Shown: positions 60,086-64,000 of the stretch, in pieces | Position numbering within the stretch: position 1 is the stretch's first letter | Layout of the letters: every line of letters starts with the position of its first letter | From: Massilia sp. erpn | GTDB taxonomy: Bacteria > Pseudomonadota > Gammaproteobacteria > Burkholderiales > Burkholderiaceae_D | Reading direction: 5' to 3' | Length of the DNA stretch: 64,000 bases | Assembly: GCF_024400215.1 (NCBI RefSeq) | Contig: NZ_CP053748.1 | Location: forward strand, 1,054,001 to 1,118,000 | Notes under the pieces: model-generated | The model's input: only the letters and a program-made list of their open reading frames with translations | What the model was told of the DNA's origin: nothing | Databases searched by the model: none | Translations under genes and position numbers: made by a program

Positions 60086-60598
60086 TTAGAAGTACACGGT
60101 GGCGGTGATGGTCGACTTATAGGTGTCCGGCGCGGGAGTGGTCTGCGCCGGCACCTCGCCATACACGGTAATCGCTTGCAAGGCGCCGGTGCCGGTGCCG
60201 CTGCGCGTATCCGTGCCCTGGGTATCGCCCCACAGCGTGGCGCCTGCCGTCTGGTACAGATTGAAGCGCACCGTGCCGGTGTTGCCGCCGGTGCCGCTCA
60301 TATAGCGCGTGGTGCCGGTCGAGCCGGTGCCCGTGCCGGCGCTCAGGCCCAGGTTATACGGCGTGGTATTGGTGCAGGTCACATTGATCGTGGTATTCAC
60401 CGCCACCGTGGCATTCAGCACGCCCTGCGACTGGCCGAAGTCCAGGTTGGAGGCGGCAATGGTGCAATCGGCGATGATCTTCATCGTCACATCGAAAGTC
60501 GCCGTCTTGCTGCCATTGGAATACACGGCAGCCGAGACCAGCAGCGGCACGCCGGCCGCAAGCAGAATGGCGGTATGAAAGCGCCTGGCGAGCTTCAT
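60086..60598 (-). CDS. Spore coat U-type major pilin
   Basis: A 170-residue exported pilin (signal ILLAAGVPLLVSAAVYS). It shows the SCPU fold: TATFDVTMKIIADCTIAASNLDFGQSQGVL, INVTCTNTTPYNLGLSAGTGTGSTGTTRYMSGTGG, and a C-terminal YKSTITATVYF donor strand. The Cys pair is present. It is rich in Thr and Gly, as expected for the archaic pilus rod. It is the first gene of the operon. GGGAGGACAC precedes the ATG. Confidence 0.9.
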   Translation of the reverse strand: MKLARRFHTAILLAAGVPLLVSAAVYSNGSKTATFDVTMKIIADCTIAASNLDFGQSQGVLNATVAVNTTINVTCTNTTPYNLGLSAGTGTGSTGTTRYMSGTGGNTGTVRFNLYQTAGATLWGDTQGTDTRSGTGTGALQAITVYGEVPAQTTPAPDTYKSTITATVYF

Positions 60599-60791
60599 GT
60601 GTCCTCCCGGGAAGAGCGCAGCCGATGCGGAAAAAATTTATTGCCCTAACTCAATCTTCGATTCAATTATCGGACACTTCCTACAGCGCGACCTTTGCTA
60701 TCCGCGACAGCTCTTTTGCTGGAAGAGAAAGCCGGCCTTTTTTTTTGATTGTGGGCATAATACGCAACAGACCTTGCTGCCGGCCCCGACC

Positions 60792-61577
60792 ATGTACCTG
60801 ACCAATGATGCCCATGTGCACAGCATTCTGATCGTGGACGACTCCGCGTTCGAGCAGCGCATGCTGGTCGATTTGCTGAGCGAACAGGCTTACCGCGTGG
60901 CGGTCGCCTTCAACGGCCTGCAGGGCTACCAATTGGCGCTGGCCGACCGGCCCGACCTGATCCTGCTCGACGTGCGCATGCCGAATATGGATGGCTACAC
61001 CGCCTGCCGTCTGCTGAAGGCCAATCCGGTCACGCACGACATCCCCATCATTTTTCTGAGCGGCGCCGATGCGGTGGAAGACCGCATCATGGGCCTGTCG
61101 ATCGGCGGCGTCGATTATGTTTCCAAGCCCTTCACGCCGGGCGAACTGGCGGCGCGCATCCACGTCCACCTGAACCTGATGCGACGCGCGCCCGAAGCGG
61201 CCCCGGCCAGCGTGGACGAAGCGGCCGCCAGCGATCCCGACGCCGTCACCGTCAGCGCCGCCAAGCGCCTGATCTCGGACAACCTGGCCGCCCTGCCCAG
61301 CCTGGCCGAAATCGCGCGCAGCGTCGGCACCTACCGCGAAAAACTTTCGCTGCTGTTTCGTGAACACACCGGCATGACCGTGTTCGCCTTCATCCGCGAA
61401 GAACGCATCACACGCAGCCTGGAACTGCTGCGCGACACCGACATCGACGTGCAGGATATTGCCCTGCTGGTTGGCTTCAACAACGCCGGCAACTTCGCCA
61501 CCGCCTTCCGCGAAAAGACCGGCCAAACCCCCAGCGCCTACCGCCACAGCGCCCAAGCGCAAGCCAAAGACGACTAA
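60792..61577 (+). CDS. Response regulator with AraC-type DNA-binding output
   Basis: A 261-residue protein. The REC domain (about 12-130) has Asp16/Asp17 and phosphoacceptor Asp60 (LLDVRMPNMDG), and a lysine in SKPF. The C-terminal part (about 160-255) has two helix-turn-helix motifs of AraC type: LAEIARSVGTYREKLSLLFREHTG and VQDIALLVGFNNAGNFATAFREKTGQTPSAYR. It runs divergently from the pilus operon with a 193-bp gap, so it may regulate it. There is no kinase gene beside it. The start at 60792 has no ribosome site; an open frame extends upstream. Confidence 0.85.
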   Translation: MYLTNDAHVHSILIVDDSAFEQRMLVDLLSEQAYRVAVAFNGLQGYQLALADRPDLILLDVRMPNMDGYTACRLLKANPVTHDIPIIFLSGADAVEDRIMGLSIGGVDYVSKPFTPGELAARIHVHLNLMRRAPEAAPASVDEAAASDPDAVTVSAAKRLISDNLAALPSLAEIARSVGTYREKLSLLFREHTGMTVFAFIREERITRSLELLRDTDIDVQDIALLVGFNNAGNFATAFREKTGQTPSAYRHSAQAQAKDD

Positions 61578-61580
61578 GCC

Positions 61581-61721
61581 TTGATCCCCCTCAACAAATG
61601 TCCACCCTGGTGTCAGGCACCAAGGTCGGACATTTGCTGATCTGGATCAAAGAATGTCCTACTCTGGTGCCTCGGCGGCCCCGCCTGACACCAGGGTGGG
61701 ACATTGTTTGATTTGGCGCAA
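61581..61721. repeat. Bipartite palindromic intergenic repeat with 14-bp insertion (copy 5)
   Basis: It lies between the REC-AraC gene and the convergent TonB-dependent receptor. The two-unit inverted architecture and arms are as in the other copies. The right unit contains the same 14-base insertion in its core as the copy at 41935, in the same place. Confidence 0.86.
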
Positions 61722-61727
61722 ACGCGT

Positions 61728-64000
61728 TTAGAACTTGTAGTTGAGCTTGACAGCAGCGAAGCGGCCGCGCGGATCGGACTGGGTGAAGTCGAAGAAGGTG
61801 CTCGAGGACGAGTCCCAGGACGGACGCTTGTCGGTCAGGTTTTGCACGATCAGGCTCAGCGTGGTCGCTGGGTTGAGCTTCCAGGCCACCGTCAGGTCGA
61901 CCGTGCCGACCGGCTTGACGCGCTCGTCATCCTTGTTGACCTGGCGGTAGCCGTCGACATAGTTCCAGTTCAGGTTGCTGGTGAAGGCTTGGTACTCCCA
62001 GCTCAGGCCGGTGACGCTGCGCCATTTCGGGATCGCACCGAAGTGGTTGGTGCCGGCGCCATTGGTGGCCGCCTCGCCCAGGGCCAGCGGCTGCTCGAAC
62101 TTGAGCACGCGGCTCAGCTGGGCATTCAGGCTGAGCTTGCCCCATGGCTGGGCGGCGAAGCTCTGGCGCAGGTCGATGTCGAAGCCGGACACCAGACGGT
62201 CGCCCTGGTTGGCGTACTGGCGATACAGGGTCAGGATGCGGCCCTGGGCATCGCGCACGATCTTGCCGGGGAACTGGGCTTCGGTGGCGATGATGTTCTC
62301 AGCCGTTTCGGTATCGATCACGCCCTTGGTCTTGATGCGGTAGTAGTCGATGGCCACGCTGGTGCTGCTGCTCGGCGCGATGACAAAGCCGAGGTTCAGG
62401 TTGCTCGAGCGCTCGGGATTGAGCTTGGTGTTGGCGGCGGTGATATTGGTCACGCCACGCGACTGGGTCGGGGCCACCGGGTCGCGCGGGTCAAGCACGC
62501 TGCCATAGCTGACCGAAGTCGAGTTGGTGACCTCCGGCAGCGACGGCGCGCGGAAGCCGCGCGACAGCGTGCCGCGCAGCAGCAGCCATTGGGCGGCCTG
62601 GTAGCGCACGCTGCCCTTCGGCGAGAAGGCATGGCCGAAGTCGCTGTAGCGGTCGGCGCGGGCGGCCAGGTTGACCGTCAGGTCTTTGATGACCGGCACA
62701 TTCAACTCGGCGAACGCGGCGCTCACATCGCGCGAGCCCTTGATGATATTGATGGCCGGACGCAGCTCGGTACCCGACAGCACGGCGGTCGAGGTATTCG
62801 AGTCCATCTCTTCGCGGCGCCACTGGGCGCCGAAGGCGAAACCGAGCGGACCGGCCGGCAGCTCGGCCAGTTCTTTCGACGCATTGAAGTCGACCACGCT
62901 GAGTTTCGATTCGGCCGGACGCAAGGTCGACAGGCGCAGGCGGTTGCGCACGGCCTCGCTGTTTTTCGACTGGTCGGCGAAGTTGTAGCTGCCGTCGGCC
63001 AGCACTTTTTCGAATTCGTAGCGGTTGACGAAGTTCTGCACCGTTTCCTTCAGCTTGCTGCCCGAGTGGGCCAGCGAGACATCGTAGTCCCAGCCCAGAT
63101 AACTGCCCTTGACGCCGGCCAGGGCGCGGAAGAAGTCCACCTTGTCCTGCTTCATGCGCGGCCCCAGGTCGAACAGATGCGCATTGAATGGCAGCGGCTT
63201 GTCGCCAGGATTGTTGGGATGGCCAACCGGCAGCAGCACGGGAATGGTGTCGAGCGCCTGCTTGCCATTGTTCCAGGCGCGCAGGCCGCTGCCCACGGAC
63301 AGCGGGGCGGCGAAAGTCTGGTCGGCCTGCGAGTGGCCGTACAGCAGGTCGGCATAGGCTTCGGTCTGCTCGTTCAGGCGCAGGGTGCCGCGCAGCGAGC
63401 TGTGCACGCGTTTGATGCCGGGAATCAGGGTCTTGAAGGGCGCCGGATTGTAAGCCAGCACCTGGCCCTTCTTGCCGGGCGTGATCTCGCCATATGGCAC
63501 CAGTTGCAGCGGGCCTTGCACGCCGCCCAGCAGCTGGGTCGCGTCGCCGTTCAGATAATTGGTCGGCACCCAGGCGCGGCTGCCGTTGGCATGGTTGCGG
63601 AAATCGGCATCGGCCAGCCAGGCCACATCGCTTTGCTGCAGCTTGTCGCGCTTGAGCGCGTCGAGCGAGAACACCACGCTCCAGCCTTTTTCATCGAGGT
63701 TGCCGAAGCCGGTCTGCAAGGTCGCGCTCTTTTCGGTCTGGCCCGTGCCTTCGGTCGAGCTGCCCACGTGCACGCTGGTTTCGGTGCCGGTGAATTCCTT
63801 GTACAGGATGATGTTGACCACGCCGGCCACCGCATCCGAACCGTAGAGCGAGGACGCGCCATCTTTCAGCACTTCGATGCGCTGCACGGCGGCCATCGGC
63901 AGGCTGTTCAGGTCGACGAAGGTTTCCTTCAATTCCTGCGCCGTGGCATAGCTGGACACGCGCTTGCCGTTGACCAGGATCAGGGTGTTCTGCTGGCCCA
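61728..64000 (-). CDS. TonB-dependent outer-membrane receptor, N-terminus beyond the window
   Basis: About 757 residues are visible; the signal peptide and the start of the plug lie off the right edge. The plug is seen as QNTLILVNGKRV, LNSLPMAAVQRIEVLKDGASSLYGSDAVAGVVNIILYK. The barrel carries the typical RGFRAPSLPEV, SSNLNLGFVIAPSSSTSVAIDYYRIK and a C-terminal LSLIVQNLTDKRPSWDSSSSTFFDFTQSDPRGRFAAVKLNYKF ending in Phe. Layout and the LNSLP motif are like receptors for peptides, polysaccharides or other large ligands rather than simple siderophore receptors, but the ligand cannot be told. It ends at a palindromic repeat. Confidence 0.9.
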   Translation of the reverse strand, partial: GQQNTLILVNGKRVSSYATAQELKETFVDLNSLPMAAVQRIEVLKDGASSLYGSDAVAGVVNIILYKEFTGTETSVHVGSSTEGTGQTEKSATLQTGFGNLDEKGWSVVFSLDALKRDKLQQSDVAWLADADFRNHANGSRAWVPTNYLNGDATQLLGGVQGPLQLVPYGEITPGKKGQVLAYNPAPFKTLIPGIKRVHSSLRGTLRLNEQTEAYADLLYGHSQADQTFAAPLSVGSGLRAWNNGKQALDTIPVLLPVGHPNNPGDKPLPFNAHLFDLGPRMKQDKVDFFRALAGVKGSYLGWDYDVSLAHSGSKLKETVQNFVNRYEFEKVLADGSYNFADQSKNSEAVRNRLRLSTLRPAESKLSVVDFNASKELAELPAGPLGFAFGAQWRREEMDSNTSTAVLSGTELRPAINIIKGSRDVSAAFAELNVPVIKDLTVNLAARADRYSDFGHAFSPKGSVRYQAAQWLLLRGTLSRGFRAPSLPEVTNSTSVSYGSVLDPRDPVAPTQSRGVTNITAANTKLNPERSSNLNLGFVIAPSSSTSVAIDYYRIKTKGVIDTETAENIIATEAQFPGKIVRDAQGRILTLYRQYANQGDRLVSGFDIDLRQSFAAQPWGKLSLNAQLSRVLKFEQPLALGEAATNGAGTNHFGAIPKWRSVTGLSWEYQAFTSNLNWNYVDGYRQVNKDDERVKPVGTVDLTVAWKLNPATTLSLIVQNLTDKRPSWDSSSSTFFDFTQSDPRGRFAAVKLNYKF

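Noticed and set aside
12004..61721. The palindromic repeats as a CRISPR array or as insertion sequences
   Set aside because: Copies are single, far apart and intergenic, without regular spacers, transposase genes or target duplications of usual length.
1..64000. tRNA or rRNA genes
   Set aside because: No cloverleaf with a TTCGA-type arm and no rRNA-like stretch could be recognised in the gaps read by eye.

Overview
The window looks like chromosomal DNA of a high-GC betaproteobacterium of the Oxalobacteraceae (Massilia / Duganella / Janthinobacterium type). This is inferred from gene content (a PhaM-type PHA granule protein, DUF3016, paired DUF3108 proteins, many c-di-GMP proteins, an archaic spore-coat-U chaperone-usher pilus) and from strong GC bias at third codon positions, which leaves very long open frames opposite real genes. 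No taxonomic search was possible. I see no phage, insertion sequence, CRISPR array, rRNA or tRNA.

Layout. 1-5.9 kb: an edge-truncated gene, a large phased inverted repeat, a DEAD-box RNA helicase with two DbpA-type RNA-binding domains, an SDR, a secreted M28 peptidase and an SRPBCC protein. 5.9-15 kb: a CHASE-PAS-GGDEF-EAL protein, a Host_attach-like protein with a dienelactone hydrolase, a PQQ-type sugar dehydrogenase lipoprotein, a thioesterase, a DUF3016 protein and a Tat-exported PhoX phosphatase with a well-placed Pho box. 15-24.5 kb: a REC/HD-GYP regulator, a double-GAF histidine kinase, three small or uncharacterised proteins, a CHASE-PAS-GAF diguanylate cyclase and queC. 24.5-34 kb: tamA-tamB, a small Pro/His-rich protein, a large S9 peptidase and a membrane protein. 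34-42 kb: an operon with its own palindromic operator (GbsR/MarR regulator, DUF4166, membrane-fused TIGR01777 epimerase), then a three-gene MksBEF (JetABC-like) condensin operon. 42-50 kb: tandem DUF3108 proteins, phaM, a histidine kinase / REC-TPR / small-protein operon, and tag-mnmC, in which the MnmC methyltransferase half is degenerate. 50-64 kb: an OsmC protein, a TPR-GAF-GGDEF cyclase, DUF4142, an HxlR regulator, an archaic chaperone-usher pilus operon with a divergent REC-AraC regulator, and a TonB-dependent receptor cut by the right edge.

Themes. Several systems point to surface life and signalling: three GGDEF proteins with apparently intact RxxD inhibitory sites, one EAL and one HD-GYP, two histidine kinases, several response regulators, a pilus, and TamAB for outer-membrane biogenesis. 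The most distinctive non-coding signal is a family of about 120-140 bp bipartite palindromic repeats. They fill every convergent intergenic gap longer than about 30 bp in the window, plus one co-directional gap. The sixth element differs in sequence but keeps the same architecture, with compensating changes in its hairpins.

The best candidates for follow-up are these repeats, the MksBEF operon without a JetD/MksG gene, the degenerate MnmC, the GbsR operon with a perfect 13-4-13 operator, and the helically phased 51-bp inverted repeat near the left edge. All product names rest on motifs read by eye.
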